Shown: positions 44,702 to 55,553, counted from the stretch's first letter. The stretch: 64,000 bases of DNA from Bordetella genomosp. 5 (GCF_002261475.1 NZ_NEVN01000008.1:362948-426947), one strand, 5' to 3'. The notes: generated by a model not told the origin, from the letters alone. Made by a program: numbers and translations.

Positions 44702-46195
44702 ATGTCTCAACTTCCTCCGCTCTCAGAATGGGAAGCCCGCGCTGCCCAGATCCAATTCCGTAACCAGGCCTTCATCGACGGCGCATGGGTCAGCGGCGGT
44801 GGCGAGCCCATCGCCGCCATCAACCCCGCCACGGGCCGCGTGCTGACGGAAGTGGCCGCCTGCACCGAGGCCGACATCGACCGCGCGGTCGCGGCCGCCC
44901 GCCGCGCTTTCGAAAGCGGCGCCTGGAGCGGCCTGCCCCGGCGCGAACGCAAGGCGCGGCTGCTCAAGCTCGCGGCGCTGATCCGCGAGCATGCCGAAGA
45001 GCTGGCGCTCATCGAAACGCTGGACATGGGCAAGCCCATCGGCGACACGATGGCCTACGACATCCCCGAGACCGCCACCACGTATCAGTGGTATGCGGAA
45101 ACCCTCGACAAGCAATACGACGAGATCGCGCCGACCGATGCCGACTCGCTCGCCACCATCACCCGCGAGCCGCTGGGCGTCGTGGCCGCGGTGGTGCCGT
45201 GGAACTATCCGCTGCTGATGGCGAGCTGGAAGGTCGCGCCCGCGCTGGCCGCCGGCAACAGCGTGGTGCTCAAACCCGCCGAGCAATCGATGCTGACGGC
45301 GCTCAAGCTGGCCGAGCTGGCCTTCGAGGCGGGCATACCCGCCGGGGTGCTCAACGTCGTGCCGGGCACCGGTCCCGTCGCCGGCCGCGCGCTCGGCCTG
45401 CACATGGACGTGGACTGCCTGGCGTTCACGGGCTCGACCGCGACCGGCAAACGCTTCATGGAATATTCCGGCCAGTCCAACCTGAAACAGATCTGGCTGG
45501 AGTGCGGCGGCAAGTCGCCGCATATCATTTTCGACGACTGCCCCGACCTCGATCGCGCGGCGCTGGCCGCCGCCGTCGGCATCTTCAACAATCAGGGCGA
45601 GGTCTGCATCGCCGGATCGCGGCTGTATGTGCACAGCAAGGTCTACGACGCCTTCCTCGCCAAGATCGAGGAATGGGCCGGCAAGATGCAGCCGGGCAAC
45701 CCGCTGGATCCCTCGTCGATGATGGGCGCCATCGTCGACGAACGTCAGCTCGACCGCGTCATGCATTACATCGGCACCGGCAAGCAGGAAGGCGCGCGGC
45801 TGCGCACCGGCGGCGAGCGGGTGCGGCACGAGAGTGGCGGCTACTTCGTGGCTCCCACGATTTTCGAGGTCGACGGCGCGGACCACACCATCGTGCGCGA
45901 AGAGATCTTCGGCCCCGTGCTCGCGGTGACGCGTTTCGAGACCGAGGACGAAGTGGTGGCGCTCGCCAACCAGTCGATCTACGGTCTCGGCTCGGGGCTC
46001 TGGACCGCCGACCTCTCGCGCGCGCACCGGGTGTCGCGCCGCCTGCGGGCCGGGCTGGTGTGGGTGAACTGCTATTTCGACGGCGACGTCACGGTGCCCT
46101 TCGGCGGCGTGAAGCAATCCGGCTTCGGCCGCGACAAGTCGCTGCACGCGCTGGAGAAATACAGCGCGCTCAAGACGACCTGGTTCAAGCTGTAA
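44702..46195 (+). CDS. NAD-dependent aldehyde dehydrogenase (PuuC/gamma-aminobutyraldehyde type)
   Basis: A 497-residue aldehyde dehydrogenase. E267 (WLECGGKSPH) and C302 (NNQGEVCIAGSR) are the catalytic residues, and the NAD-binding motif FTGSTATGK spans 242-250. Sequence resembles PuuC/KauB enzymes that oxidise 4-aminobutanal or gamma-glutamyl-aminobutanal. With the aminotransferases encoded nearby it would turn aminobutanal into GABA. The start at 44702 is supported by the standard length; a long upstream in-frame extension overlaps the EamA gene and is rejected. Confidence 0.9.
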   Translation: MSQLPPLSEWEARAAQIQFRNQAFIDGAWVSGGGEPIAAINPATGRVLTEVAACTEADIDRAVAAARRAFESGAWSGLPRRERKARLLKLAALIREHAEELALIETLDMGKPIGDTMAYDIPETATTYQWYAETLDKQYDEIAPTDADSLATITREPLGVVAAVVPWNYPLLMASWKVAPALAAGNSVVLKPAEQSMLTALKLAELAFEAGIPAGVLNVVPGTGPVAGRALGLHMDVDCLAFTGSTATGKRFMEYSGQSNLKQIWLECGGKSPHIIFDDCPDLDRAALAAAVGIFNNQGEVCIAGSRLYVHSKVYDAFLAKIEEWAGKMQPGNPLDPSSMMGAIVDERQLDRVMHYIGTGKQEGARLRTGGERVRHESGGYFVAPTIFEVDGADHTIVREEIFGPVLAVTRFETEDEVVALANQSIYGLGSGLWTADLSRAHRVSRRLRAGLVWVNCYFDGDVTVPFGGVKQSGFGRDKSLHALEKYSALKTTWFKL

Positions 46196-46309
46196 GGCGG
46201 GGACGGCGGCCTCCGGGACGCCGGCGGGCGTAGCGGGGGGCCGGGCAGCGGCTGCCGGCGCGCCCCCGACGGCCCCCGCGCGGGGACCGAAGAGGCGGCC
46301 GAGCTCGGC

Positions 46310-47242
46310 TCAATAGCCCCGATCGCGCGAGACCATTCCGCTGACGGGCTCGCCGCGCTGGAACGCGCGGATCTTGCTCGCCACCTGGGCGATGGTCTCG
46401 CGGCGCAGGCTCAGCGCGGCCACGTGCGGCGTGATCGTGACGCGCTTGTCGTTCCAGAACGGATGGCCCGCGGGCAGAGGCTCTTCGCGGAACACATCGA
46501 GCGTGGCGCCCGACACATGGCCCTGGTCGAGCAGCGTGATCAGGTCTTCTTCGACCAGATGCGCGCCGCGGCCCATATTGATGATGTACGCGCCCGACTG
46601 CAGCTGCAGCATCGTTTCGAAGCTGATCAGATCGCGCGTATCGGGCGTGAGCGGCAGCGTGTTGATGAGCACGCGGGTGCGCGCCAGGAACGGCGACAGG
46701 CCGGCGGAACCGCCAAAAGCCTCGATGCCGTCGGGGGTCTTGCCGCTGCGCGACCAGCCCGCCACCGGATAATCTAGCGCGGCGAGCGCGGTGGCGACAC
46801 GCGCACCCATCACGCCCATGCCGAGCACGCCCACGGGCCACGCCGCGCGGTCGATCTCGGGCAACGGCTGCCACACGCCCTCGCGCTGCTGCGCTTCGTA
46901 TTGATCAAACTGACGGCTCGCGCGCACCAGCGCGTGCGCCGCGTATTCGGCCATCTGCACGGCCATGCCGGCGTCTTCGAGGCGCACGATGGGCAGATCG
47001 GCGGGCAGGCTGGGCAGGCGGAACAGCGCGTCGACGCCGGCGCCGAGATTGAACGCCACACGCAGCTTGCGCTCTCGTGCGAACAGCGCATCGGGCGCGT
47101 TCCAGACGACCGCGATATCGGCATCCTGCACGGGCTGATCGGCATGCCACATCACGACTTCCGTGCCCGGCAAGGCGGCGGCAAGCGGATCGAGCCACTC
47201 GGCCGGTTCGATTTCATGACTCGAAGAAAAGATAACTTTCAC
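46310..47242 (-). CDS. ghrA: glyoxylate/hydroxypyruvate reductase-like 2-hydroxyacid dehydrogenase
   Basis: A 310-residue D-2-hydroxyacid dehydrogenase of the GhrA type. The NAD(P)-binding region is GVLGMGVMGARVATALAAL (about 138-156). The catalytic residues lie in LPLTPDTRDLI, INMGRGAHLVEEDLI and ITPHVAALS, which include the active His. It reduces glyoxylate or hydroxypyruvate in the cytoplasm. It is the only minus-strand gene inside the plus-strand cluster. The 114-bp GC-rich interval to the convergent aldehyde dehydrogenase gene holds inverted repeats but no clear T tract. Confidence 0.87.
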   Translation of the reverse strand: MKVIFSSSHEIEPAEWLDPLAAALPGTEVVMWHADQPVQDADIAVVWNAPDALFARERKLRVAFNLGAGVDALFRLPSLPADLPIVRLEDAGMAVQMAEYAAHALVRASRQFDQYEAQQREGVWQPLPEIDRAAWPVGVLGMGVMGARVATALAALDYPVAGWSRSGKTPDGIEAFGGSAGLSPFLARTRVLINTLPLTPDTRDLISFETMLQLQSGAYIINMGRGAHLVEEDLITLLDQGHVSGATLDVFREEPLPAGHPFWNDKRVTITPHVAALSLRRETIAQVASKIRAFQRGEPVSGMVSRDRGY

Positions 47243-47442
47243 GTTTGGGACCCGTACTTCGTGCTGACTGAAAAAAAACCGCGAAATGCGTCACGACTGG
47301 CGGACACGCGCGTGTGAGGCGCTGCGGATTGGCGGATAATGCATCCCGATGATATCCCAGCCACGCAGCACGCTGGCACTGATTTGCGACGATGGCGCAC
47401 CGCGCGTGGCCATCGTCGCCACACCTCCCGGAACCGACGTTC

Positions 47443-48810
47443 ATGTCCACTCTCAGTCCCACTCAGCAGCAAGACGTAGACTTCCAGCTTCACCCCTACA
47501 CCAACGCCGTCAAGCACGGTGAGGTCGGACCGCGCATCATGACGCGCGGCGAAGGCATCTACGTCTACGACGATCAAGGCAACCGCTACCTCGAAGGCAT
47601 GGCGGGGCTGTGGAGCGTGGCGGTGGGCTTCGGCGAACCGCGGCTGGTCGACGCGGCCACGCGCCAGCTGCAGGAGCTGCCCTACTATCACACGTTCACG
47701 CACAAGTCGCATCCGAGCGTGATCGAGCTTTCCGAGCGCCTGATCGGCTATACCGAAGGCCGCATGGCCAAGGTGTTCTTCACCAACTCGGGCTCCGAGG
47801 CCAACGACACCGTCGTCAAGCTGGTCTGGTACTACCACAACGCCCTGGGCCAGCGCGCCAAGAAAAAAATCATCGCGCGCCAGCGCGGCTATCACGGCGT
47901 GACCGTGGCTTCGGCCAGCATGACCGGCCTGGCCGGCAACCACAAAGACTTCGACCTGCCGCTGCCGCAGATGCTGCACACGGCCTGCCCGCACCACTAC
48001 CGCTACGCGCTGCCCAACGAAACCGAAGAAGACTTCGCCACGCGCCTGGCCGACGAGCTCGAAGCGCTGATCCTGCGCGAGGGCGCCGACACCGTGGGCG
48101 CGTTCATCGGCGAACCGGTCATGGGCGCCGGCGGCGTGATCGTTCCGCCCCGCACCTACTGGGACAAGATCCAGGCCGTCTGCCGCAAATACGATGTGTT
48201 GATCGTGGCCGACGAAGTCATCACCGGCTTCGGCCGTCTGGGCAAGCGCTTCGGTTCCGACGTGTTCGGCATCGAGCCCGACGTCATGGTGCTGTCCAAG
48301 CAGATCACCTCGTCGTACCAGCCGCTGGGCGCCGTGCTGCTCAATTCCAAGGTGGCCGACACGGTGGCCGCTCACAGCGGCAAGCTCGGCACCTTCGGCC
48401 ACGGCTATACCGCCAGCGGCCATCCGGTGGCCACCGCGGTCGCGCTCGAAAACCTCCGCATCATCGACGAACGCGGTCTCATCGCGCATGCCGCCGACAT
48501 GGGCGAGCTGCTGCACCAGGAGCTCAACGCGCTGTCCGGTCACCCGCTGGTGGGCGAAGTGCGGGGCGTCGGCCTCATCGCCGGTGTCGAGCTCGTGGCC
48601 GACAAGGCAACGCGCGCGCCGTTCGATCCGCTCGGCAGCGCCGGTGCCTACGCCTACGAACGCGCGCACGATCACGGTCTGATCGTGCGCGGCATCCAGG
48701 ACACCGTTGCGTTCTGCCCGCCGCTCATCATCAGCGCCAGCCAGGTGCGCGACATGGTCGCCCGCTTCGCGCGCGTGCTCGACGACACGGCGGCCAAGCT
48801 CGGCCGCTAA
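47443..48810 (+). CDS. class III aminotransferase, probably putrescine:pyruvate type (SpuC-like)
   Basis: A 455-residue omega-aminotransferase. PLP lysine K286 (LSKQITSSYQPLGAV), D257 (LIVADEVITGFGR), and the conserved GYHGVTVASASMTG loop (149-162) and NSGSEANDT (115-123) motif are present. SpuC-type enzymes convert putrescine to 4-aminobutanal with pyruvate as acceptor; beta-alanine or other omega-amines are possible. It fills the step between the amidohydrolase and the aldehyde dehydrogenase. The start at 47443 (MSTLSPTQQQ) matches the usual length, and the 51-bp upstream in-frame extension is unlikely. The 200-bp divergent gap to ghrA shows no strong promoter. Confidence 0.85.
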   Translation: MSTLSPTQQQDVDFQLHPYTNAVKHGEVGPRIMTRGEGIYVYDDQGNRYLEGMAGLWSVAVGFGEPRLVDAATRQLQELPYYHTFTHKSHPSVIELSERLIGYTEGRMAKVFFTNSGSEANDTVVKLVWYYHNALGQRAKKKIIARQRGYHGVTVASASMTGLAGNHKDFDLPLPQMLHTACPHHYRYALPNETEEDFATRLADELEALILREGADTVGAFIGEPVMGAGGVIVPPRTYWDKIQAVCRKYDVLIVADEVITGFGRLGKRFGSDVFGIEPDVMVLSKQITSSYQPLGAVLLNSKVADTVAAHSGKLGTFGHGYTASGHPVATAVALENLRIIDERGLIAHAADMGELLHQELNALSGHPLVGEVRGVGLIAGVELVADKATRAPFDPLGSAGAYAYERAHDHGLIVRGIQDTVAFCPPLIISASQVRDMVARFARVLDDTAAKLGR

Positions 48811-48882
48811 GCCAGGCCTGGCCACCCGTCACGGCATCCGGTCCGCTACACGCGAGGCCGGATGCCGCGGCGCCGCCCTCGC

Positions 48883-49071
48883 CTACCAGTAGTAAGGCCG
48901 TCCATAGCCGCGCGGGTACCGGTAATACGGCTGCACGTAATAGGGCTGCACATAGTAGGGCTGAGAGTAATAAGGCCGCACCACCGCGGCCGGCCGGGCC
49001 GGTACCACCACGCATCCGCCCAACAGCGCCAGCACGGCAGTGCCGCCCAGCGCGCGCATCAGCATCTTCAT
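48883..49071 (-). CDS. small Tyr-rich lipoprotein
   Basis: A 62-residue peptide. The signal MKMLMRALGGTAVLALLGGC ends in lipobox LGGC with Cys20, so the mature form is a lipid-anchored 43-mer. It is dominated by repeats of the pattern PYYVQ (three near-copies) and ends GYGRPYYW. GGAG sits about six bases before ATG 49071; earlier in-frame ATGs are less well placed. Tyr/Pro-rich small lipoproteins of this kind are common in Burkholderiales, without known function. Confidence 0.6.
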   Translation of the reverse strand: MKMLMRALGGTAVLALLGGCVVVPARPAAVVRPYYSQPYYVQPYYVQPYYRYPRGYGRPYYW

Positions 49072-49220
49072 GACCTGCTCCATCGCGGCATAAACCAAGG
49101 CCGCCACAGATAAAGACCGCCGCGCGAAGGCGGCGGTTCCGGTCATGAAACGCAGCGAAACAGGCCGCGCATAAACGACGTAGAACGGCCCCGGCGGCGC
49201 GCCAGGGCCGACGCAATCGG

Positions 49221-50744
49221 CTATCGCCGACGCGATCCCAGTAGCGAACCCAGCACGCCACGCACGAGTTCACGCGCCACCTGCCGCGCGGTGCTCTTGG
49301 CCACCGACTGCACCACCCCGTCGCGCTTGCCGCCGCGCGGGCCGGTCGAGCCGAACAGAATATCGTTCAGTCCCTTGAGCAGGCCGCCCTCCTCTTCGGC
49401 GGGCGCCGTCCCCGCTTTTCCAGCCGGGGCGGGCGGCTGCGGCTTTCCGGCGCTCTCCGCGGGGCGCGCGGCGCGCTGCACCAGCACCTCGTAGGCGGAC
49501 TCGCGGTCGACGCTCTGCTCGTACTTTGCCGCGAGCGGCATCCCCTGGCGCACGGCCTGCCGCTCGGCTGCGCTGGCGGGGCCGATGCGGCTGCCCGGCG
49601 GCAGAATCCAGGCGCGCTCGGTGGGGCTGGGACGGCCCTTCGCGTCGAGCAGCGACACCAGGGCCTCGCCCACCCCCAGCTCCGTGATGGCGGCCTCGAT
49701 ATCCAGGCCAGGATTCGGGCGCATGGTCTGCGCCGCCGTCTTTACCGCCTTCTGGTCACGCGGCGTGAACGCCCGCAGCGCGTGCTGGATGCGGTTGCCC
49801 AGTTGCCCGAGCACCGTATCGGGGATGTCCAGCGGATTCTGGGTGACGAAATACACGCCCACGCCTTTGGAGCGCACCAGCCGCACCACCTGCTCGATCT
49901 TGCCGAGCAGCGCCGCCGGCGCGTCGGCGAACAGCAGATGCGCCTCGTCGAAGAAGAACACCAGGCGCGGCTGCTCGGGATCGCCGATCTCAGGCAGCTT
50001 CTCGTAGAGATCCGCCAGCAGCCACAGCAGAAACACGCCGTAGAGGCGCGGCGCCTGCATGAGCTTGTCGGCAGCCAGGATGTTGACCACGCCGCGGCCC
50101 TGCGCGTCGGTGCGCATCAGATCCGCCACATCGAGCATGGGCTCACCGAAAAAACGGTCGGCCCCCTGCGACTCGAGCTGCAGCAGGCTGCGCTGGATCG
50201 CGCCGACGGATGCGGACGACACGTTGCCGTAGCGCAGCTTGAGCTCCGCGGCGCGGTCGGCCACGTGCTGCAGCATCGCCCGCAGGTCTTTGAGGTCGAG
50301 GATGAGCTGGCCTTCGTCGTCGGCCACCTTGAACACCAGGCTGAGCACGCCCTCCTGGGTGTCGTTGAGCTCGAGCATGCGCGCCAGCAACAACGGCCCC
50401 ATGTCGGAGACGGTGGCACGTACCGGCGTACCCTGCTCGCCGAACACGTCCCACAGGGCGACCGGGCTGGCGCCCCAGACGGGCTCCGGCAGATCGAGAT
50501 TGCGCAGGCGCTCCTGGAGCTTGGGCGAGGCCACACCGGCCTGCGAGATGCCGGTCAGGTCGCCCTTGACGTCGGCCATGAAGACCGGCGTGCCGATGCG
50601 CGAGAACGATTCCGCCAGCAATTGCAGGGTGACGGTCTTGCCGGTGCCGGTGGCGCCGGTGATGCAGCCGTGGCGATTGGCCAGGCCCGGCAAAAGGGAC
50701 AGTTCGGTGCCGGCGTGGCGGGCAATGACGATCGGATCGGGCAT
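49221..50744 (-). CDS. HerA/DUF853-type ATPase (helicase HerA-like)
   Basis: A 507-residue P-loop ATPase. Walker A GATGTGKT (residues 31-38) and Walker [12 protein letters not shown] (about 261-271) are clear, with [31 protein letters not shown] and the C-terminal DUF853 motif [17 protein letters not shown] (about 465-481). This family (E. coli YjgR type) resembles the DNA-translocating HerA ATPases but its cellular role is not settled. It is monocistronic and divergent from yebC across a 152-bp gap. Confidence 0.88.
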   Translation of the reverse strand: MPDPIVIARHAGTELSLLPGLANRHGCITGATGTGKTVTLQLLAESFSRIGTPVFMADVKGDLTGISQAGVASPKLQERLRNLDLPEPVWGASPVALWDVFGEQGTPVRATVSDMGPLLLARMLELNDTQEGVLSLVFKVADDEGQLILDLKDLRAMLQHVADRAAELKLRYGNVSSASVGAIQRSLLQLESQGADRFFGEPMLDVADLMRTDAQGRGVVNILAADKLMQAPRLYGVFLLWLLADLYEKLPEIGDPEQPRLVFFFDEAHLLFADAPAALLGKIEQVVRLVRSKGVGVYFVTQNPLDIPDTVLGQLGNRIQHALRAFTPRDQKAVKTAAQTMRPNPGLDIEAAITELGVGEALVSLLDAKGRPSPTERAWILPPGSRIGPASAAERQAVRQGMPLAAKYEQSVDRESAYEVLVQRAARPAESAGKPQPPAPAGKAGTAPAEEEGGLLKGLNDILFGSTGPRGGKRDGVVQSVAKSTARQVARELVRGVLGSLLGSRRR

Positions 50745-50861
50745 GGCAACTCTCCGGCGGTGTCTGGCGTGGCGTCAAGTGTAGAGCGTCCGGCCCGGCT
50801 TGCGGGCGTGGCGCTCGCGACACATTACGGTCACGGTCCGGCGAGGGTGCGCCGGGCACGC

Positions 50862-50867
50862 TAAAAT
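50862..50867 (+). promoter_or_regulatory. probable -10 element before yebC
   Basis: TAAAAT lies 29 bp before the yebC start codon. No convincing -35 partner is visible, so confidence is low. Confidence 0.35.
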
Positions 50868-50896
50868 GCCTTTTTGCAGCCACTTTTCGAGAAGCC

Positions 50897-51628
50897 ATGG
50901 CCGGACACAGTAAATGGGCCAATATCCAGCACCGCAAGGGCCGCCAAGACGCCAAGCGGGGCAAGCTCTGGACCAAGATCATCCGCGAGATCACCGTCGC
51001 CGCGCGCGCCGGCGGTGCCGACCCCGATAGCAATCCCCGGCTGCGTCTGGCCTGGGACAAGGCGACCGACGCCAACATGCCCAAGGACAACGTCCAGCGC
51101 GCGATTCAGCGCGGCGCGGGCGGCGCCGACGGCGACAACTACGAAGAAGTGCGCTACGAGGGCTACGGCGTCGGCGGCGCGGCGGTGATCGTCGACTGCA
51201 TGACCGACAACCGCACCCGCACGGTGGCCGAAGTGCGCCACGCCTTCTCGAAGAACGGCGGCAACCTCGGCCAGGAAGGCTCGGTGGCCTTCATGTTCAA
51301 GCATTGCGGCCAGTTCCTGTTCGCCCCGGGCAGCTCCGAAGACCAGGTCATGGAAGTCGCGCTCGAGGCTGGCGCCGAAGACGTCGCCACCGACGAAGAA
51401 GGCGGCATCGAAGTGATCTGCGCGCCGGCCGATTTCGCCACCGTGCGCAAGGCCTTCGAAACCGCCGGTCTCAAGGCCGAGGTCGATGGCATCGTCATGA
51501 AGGCGCTCAACGAAACCGAGCTGACCGGCGACGACGCCATCAAGATGCAGAAACTCCTCGACGCCCTCGAGGGTCTGGACGACGTGCAAGAGGTTTACAC
51601 CAACGTCGTCTTCGACGAAGCACAGTAA
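50897..51628 (+). CDS. yebC: YebC/PmpR-family regulator
   Basis: A 243-residue member of the YebC/TACO1 family. [32 protein letters not shown] is the invariant N-terminus, and the three-domain length is normal. Members act as transcriptional regulators or, more recently, as ribosome-associated factors that ease translation of proline stretches. It opens the housekeeping run yebC-purD-hemF-nadD-rsfS-rlmH-maf. GAGAAG precedes the ATG. Confidence 0.95.
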   Translation: MAGHSKWANIQHRKGRQDAKRGKLWTKIIREITVAARAGGADPDSNPRLRLAWDKATDANMPKDNVQRAIQRGAGGADGDNYEEVRYEGYGVGGAAVIVDCMTDNRTRTVAEVRHAFSKNGGNLGQEGSVAFMFKHCGQFLFAPGSSEDQVMEVALEAGAEDVATDEEGGIEVICAPADFATVRKAFETAGLKAEVDGIVMKALNETELTGDDAIKMQKLLDALEGLDDVQEVYTNVVFDEAQ

Positions 51629-51744
51629 GCAATGACCGTGACGCGGCTTCTGGCGGGCCGCGTCGCATCGACATGCCGGCGCCCGTTCGCGGGCACCGCG
51701 CCAGTTCCCCGGCCACCGGGCAACTCCTTCAGAATCACCGCAAC

Positions 51745-53055
51745 ATGAAACTCCTGGTTATTGGCTCGGGCGGCCGCGAACACGCCCTCGCATGGCGACT
51801 GGCCCGCTCCCCCCGCGTGCACAAAGTCTACGTGGCGCCCGGCAACGGCGGCACGCAGCACGGCGACCTGCTGGAGAACGTGCCTTACACCACCGCCGAG
51901 GATCTCGCCGCCTTCGTGCAGCGCGAAGGGGTATCGCTGACGGTGGTCGGACCCGAGGCGCCGCTGGCCGCCGGCGTGGTCGACGTCTTCCGTGCCCAGG
52001 GCCTGAAGATCTTCGGCCCCACCAAGGCGGCCGCGCAGCTCGAGAGCTCCAAGGATTACGCCAAGGCCTTCATGGAGCGTCACGGCATCCCCACCGCCCG
52101 CTACCAGACCTTCACCGATCCGGCGCAGGCGCATGCCTACGTCGACGCCGAAGGCGCCCCCATCGTGATCAAGGCCGATGGCCTGGCCGCCGGCAAGGGC
52201 GTGGTGGTCGCCATGACCCTCGAAGAAGCCCACGGCGCGATCGACGCGATGCTGGGCGACGGTTCGCTGGGCGATGCCGGCGCGCGCGTGGTCATCGAAG
52301 AATTCCTGACCGGCGAAGAAGCCAGTTTCATCGTGATGTGCGATGGCCGCAATGTGCTCGCGCTGGCCACCAGCCAGGACCACAAGCGCCTGCAGGATGG
52401 CGATCAGGGTCCCAACACCGGCGGCATGGGCGCGTATTCGCCCGCTCCCATCGTGACGCCCGAGCTGCACCACCGCATCATGCGCGAGATCATCCTGCCG
52501 ACCGTGCAGGGCATGTCGCGCGATGGCATTCCGTACACCGGCTTTCTGTACGCCGGCCTCATGATCGCCGCCGGCGACGACCCCGACCGTCCCATCAAGA
52601 CGCTCGAGTTCAATTGCCGCATGGGCGATCCCGAAACCCAGCCCATCATGATGCGCGTCAAGAGCGACCTGCTCGAGGCGCTCGAGCATGCCGTCGACGG
52701 CACGCTGGATCAGGCCGACATCGTCTGGGACCGCCGCACCGCGCTGGGTGTCGTGCTGGCCGCGCACAACTACCCCAACCCGCCCCGCACCGGCGACGTC
52801 ATCAAGGGTCTGCCCACCGACACCGAAGACGCCGTCGTGTTCCATGCCGCCACGCGCATCGAAGGCAACGAGGTCCAGACCACCGGCGGCCGCGTGCTGT
52901 GCGTCACCGCGCTGGGCGACTCCGTGCGCATCGCACGCGAACGCGCCTACGAGGTCGTCAATCAGGTGCACTTCGACGGCCGGCAGTACCGCAGCGACAT
53001 CGGCTGGCGCGCGCTCAAGCCCTCGCAGCAGAAGTCCGGCAAGTCGGGCGCCTGA
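51745..53055 (+). CDS. purD: phosphoribosylamine-glycine ligase (purine synthesis)
   Basis: A 436-residue GAR synthetase, the second step of purine biosynthesis. [19 protein letters not shown] is the diagnostic N-terminus. The ATP-grasp region includes [17 protein letters not shown] and the family signature [20 protein letters not shown]. The start at 51745 is chosen for the conserved N-terminus. The 116 bp between yebC and purD contain no gene. The C-terminus has a short basic tail ([11 protein letters not shown]). Confidence 0.96.
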   Translation: MKLLVIGSGGREHALAWRLARSPRVHKVYVAPGNGGTQHGDLLENVPYTTAEDLAAFVQREGVSLTVVGPEAPLAAGVVDVFRAQGLKIFGPTKAAAQLESSKDYAKAFMERHGIPTARYQTFTDPAQAHAYVDAEGAPIVIKADGLAAGKGVVVAMTLEEAHGAIDAMLGDGSLGDAGARVVIEEFLTGEEASFIVMCDGRNVLALATSQDHKRLQDGDQGPNTGGMGAYSPAPIVTPELHHRIMREIILPTVQGMSRDGIPYTGFLYAGLMIAAGDDPDRPIKTLEFNCRMGDPETQPIMMRVKSDLLEALEHAVDGTLDQADIVWDRRTALGVVLAAHNYPNPPRTGDVIKGLPTDTEDAVVFHAATRIEGNEVQTTGGRVLCVTALGDSVRIARERAYEVVNQVHFDGRQYRSDIGWRALKPSQQKSGKSGA

Positions 53056-53066
53056 GCCGAGCGCCC

Positions 53067-53990
53067 ATGAGCGAGCCCACCTCCGGCATTCCCACCCACG
53101 CCGTCCGCGACTACCTCACCGGCCTGCAGGGGCGCATCGTCGATGCGCTCGAGCAGGCGGGCGGGGAATCGTTCCGCACCGACGCCTGGGACCGCCCCGA
53201 GGGCGGTGGCGGGGTGTCGCGCCTGATCGAGGGCGGCGCCCTGCTGGAGCGCGGCGGCGTGCTGTTTTCGCACGTCAAAGGCACGCGCCTGCCGCCGTCG
53301 GCGAGCGCGCACCGCCCCGAGCTCGCGGGCCGGGGCTGGGAAGCGATGGGCGTGTCGATGGTGCTGCACCCGCGCAACCCGCACATTCCCACCACGCACA
53401 TGAACGTGCGCATGTTCATGGCGGCGGCGCGGCCGGGCCACGACGAAGCCGACGTGTTCTGGTTCGGCGGCGGGCTCGACCTGACGCCCTACTACCCTCA
53501 CGCCGACGACGCCCGCCACTTCCATGTGGCCTGCCGCGACGCCCTCGCCCCGCACGGCCCCGACTACTACCCGCGCTACAAGCGCTGGTGCGACGAATAC
53601 TTCTTTCTCAAGCATCGCAACGAAACCCGCGGCGTGGGCGGCGTGTTCTTCGACGACCTCAACGAGCCCGGTTTCGAGGCCTCGTTCGCGCTGATGCGCT
53701 CGGTGGGCGACGCGTTCCTGCCGGCCTACATGCCCATCGTCGAGCGCCGTCGCGCACTGCCCTACGGCGAACGCGAACGCGATTTCCAGGCGTATCGCCG
53801 GGGCCGCTACGTCGAGTTCAATCTCGTCTTCGACCGGGGCACGCTGTTCGGCCTGCAATCCGGCGGGCGCACCGAATCCATCCTGCTCTCGATGCCGCCG
53901 GTGGCGCATTGGCGCTACGACTGGCAGCCCGAGCCGGGTTCGCCCGAAGCCGAACTGGCGCCCTTCCTGCAGCCGCGGGACTGGGCCTGA
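53067..53990 (+). CDS. hemF: oxygen-dependent coproporphyrinogen III oxidase
   Basis: A 307-residue aerobic haem-biosynthesis enzyme that decarboxylates coproporphyrinogen III to protoporphyrinogen IX. The family signature is visible in [22 protein letters not shown], in the [23 protein letters not shown] stretch and in [21 protein letters not shown]. The start at 53067 is 11 bp after the purD stop. Length matches the family. Confidence 0.96.
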   Translation: MSEPTSGIPTHAVRDYLTGLQGRIVDALEQAGGESFRTDAWDRPEGGGGVSRLIEGGALLERGGVLFSHVKGTRLPPSASAHRPELAGRGWEAMGVSMVLHPRNPHIPTTHMNVRMFMAAARPGHDEADVFWFGGGLDLTPYYPHADDARHFHVACRDALAPHGPDYYPRYKRWCDEYFFLKHRNETRGVGGVFFDDLNEPGFEASFALMRSVGDAFLPAYMPIVERRRALPYGERERDFQAYRRGRYVEFNLVFDRGTLFGLQSGGRTESILLSMPPVAHWRYDWQPEPGSPEAELAPFLQPRDWA

Positions 53991-53998
53991 GCGCCATC

Positions 53999-54586
53999 AT
54001 GAAACGTATCGGTTTGCTCGGCGGCAGTTTCGATCCCGTGCACGTGGCGCACCTGGCGCTGGCCGACGCGGCACGCGCCGCGCTTGGCCTCGACGAAGTC
54101 CAGCTCCTGCCCGCCGCCAACCCCTGGCAGCGCGCGCCGCTGGCCGCCAGCCCGGATCATCGCCTGGCCATGTTGTCGCTGGCGATCGAGGGACACGCCG
54201 GCCTGTCGATCAACCCGATCGAGATCGAACGCGGCGGCGCCACCTACACCGTCGACACGCTGCGCGCGCTTCCCGGTCAGGCGCGTTATTCGTGGCTGCT
54301 GGGCGCCGACCAGCTCGCCAATTTCTGCACCTGGCGCGACTGGCAGGAGATCGCCACCCTGGTGGAGCTTGCCGTGGCCGTGCGCCCCGGCACGCCCCTG
54401 AAGACCCCGCCCGAGCTGGCCGCCTGGCTCGCCCGCCAGGGCGGACGACTGCGCGAGCTGCCGTTCACCCCGCTCGATATTTCGGCCTCCGACATCCGCC
54501 GGCGGCTGGCGCGGGGGGAGTCCACCGAGGGGCTGCTGCCGCCGTCCGTGGCGCGGTACATCGCGCACCACGATCTGTACCAATGA
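53999..54586 (+). CDS. nadD: nicotinate-nucleotide adenylyltransferase
   Basis: A 195-residue NAD-synthesis enzyme that adenylates nicotinate mononucleotide. The nucleotidyltransferase motifs are [12 protein letters not shown] (residues 7-18, HxxH) and the C-terminal [10 protein letters not shown] (ISxTxxR type). The start is 8 bp after the hemF stop. A compact terminator follows immediately. Confidence 0.95.
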   Translation: MKRIGLLGGSFDPVHVAHLALADAARAALGLDEVQLLPAANPWQRAPLAASPDHRLAMLSLAIEGHAGLSINPIEIERGGATYTVDTLRALPGQARYSWLLGADQLANFCTWRDWQEIATLVELAVAVRPGTPLKTPPELAAWLARQGGRLRELPFTPLDISASDIRRRLARGESTEGLLPPSVARYIAHHDLYQ

Positions 54587-54590
54587 CACC

Positions 54591-54610
54591 CGGGGGCCGC
54601 CCCCGTTTTT
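54591..54610 (+). terminator. intrinsic terminator after nadD
   Basis: CGGGGG (54591-54596) pairs with CCCCCG (54600-54605) across a CCG loop and is followed by TTTTT (54606-54610), four bases after the nadD stop. It implies a separate promoter for rsfS; TATAGT at 54673-54678 is a good -10 candidate. Confidence 0.7.
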
Positions 54611-54685
54611 ATCACCCTTTTTTCATCCCCTTTTCACCCTCGCGGCGGGCCTGAGCCCGGCGCGAGGCGGGTTATAGTTGCATCC

Positions 54686-55072
54686 ATGGATATTCAGAAA
54701 CTACAACGCGCCGTCATCGATGCCCTCGAAGACGTCAAGGCGCAAGACATCAAGGTGTTCAACACGACGCACCTGACGAGTCTGTTCGACCGCGTGATCA
54801 TCGTCAGCGGCACCTCCAATCGCCAGACCCGGGCACTCGCCTCGAGCGCTGCCGATTGCGGCCGTGCCCTGGGTCTGACCGGCGTGACGGTCGAAGGCGA
54901 AGACACCGGCGAATGGGTCGTGGTCGACCTGGGCTATATCGTCGTGCACGTGATGCAACCCGCGATCCGCCAGTATTACAACCTCGAAGAGATCTGGGGC
55001 GACAAGCCGGTGCGCGTCAAGCTGCTGCCCGAATCGTCCCGCCCGGCGCCGACCGACGCCGATCCGTACTGA
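54686..55072 (+). CDS. rsfS: ribosomal silencing factor RsfS
   Basis: A 128-residue Iojap/RsfS protein that binds uL14 and blocks subunit joining in starved cells. The conserved segments are [49 protein letters not shown] and [10 protein letters not shown]. It is 10 bp before rlmH. Confidence 0.95.
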   Translation: MDIQKLQRAVIDALEDVKAQDIKVFNTTHLTSLFDRVIIVSGTSNRQTRALASSAADCGRALGLTGVTVEGEDTGEWVVVDLGYIVVHVMQPAIRQYYNLEEIWGDKPVRVKLLPESSRPAPTDADPY

Positions 55073-55082
55073 TCGGCTTCCG

Positions 55083-55553
55083 ATGAAGCTGATCGTCGCG
55101 GCCGTCGGCACCCGCATGCCGGGCTGGGTCGAAACCGCCTGGGACGACTACGCCAAGCGCCTGCCGGCCGATTGCGCGCTCGAACTGCGCGAGATCAAGC
55201 CCGAACCCCGCACCAGCGGCAAAACGCCGGCCCAGATGATGGCCGCCGAAGCCCGCCGCATCGACGCGGCACTGCCTTCGGGCGTGCTGCGCATCGCGCT
55301 CGACGAGCGCGGACGCGACCTCACCACCGTTGCCCTCTCGCAGCAGCTCGAAAAGTGGCGCGCCGGCGGCAGCGATGTCGCGTTTCTGGTGGGCGGCCCC
55401 GACGGCCTGGATGCCGAGCTCAAGGCCTCCTGCGCGGGCATGATCCGGATTTCGTCGCTGACCCTGCCCCATCCCATGGTGCGCGTGCTGCTGGCGGAGC
55501 AGCTCTATCGCGCCTGGGCCATCATGACCAATCACCCTTATCACCGCGCATGA
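55083..55553 (+). CDS. rlmH: 23S rRNA pseudouridine-1915 N3-methyltransferase
   Basis: A 156-residue SPOUT methyltransferase. [47 protein letters not shown] and the C-terminal [28 protein letters not shown] match RlmH along its full length. It overlaps the maf start by 4 bp. Confidence 0.96.
   Translation: MKLIVAAVGTRMPGWVETAWDDYAKRLPADCALELREIKPEPRTSGKTPAQMMAAEARRIDAALPSGVLRIALDERGRDLTTVALSQQLEKWRAGGSDVAFLVGGPDGLDAELKASCAGMIRISSLTLPHPMVRVLLAEQLYRAWAIMTNHPYHRA

Noticed and set aside
46196..46309. Terminator between the convergent aldehyde dehydrogenase and ghrA genes
   Set aside because: GC-rich inverted repeats are present, but there is no T tract on either strand, so an intrinsic terminator is not supported.
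48883..49146. Longer 87-residue version of the small lipoprotein
   Set aside because: The extra N-terminal residues put the signal peptide and lipobox internally; GGAG and the lipobox favour the 62-residue form.
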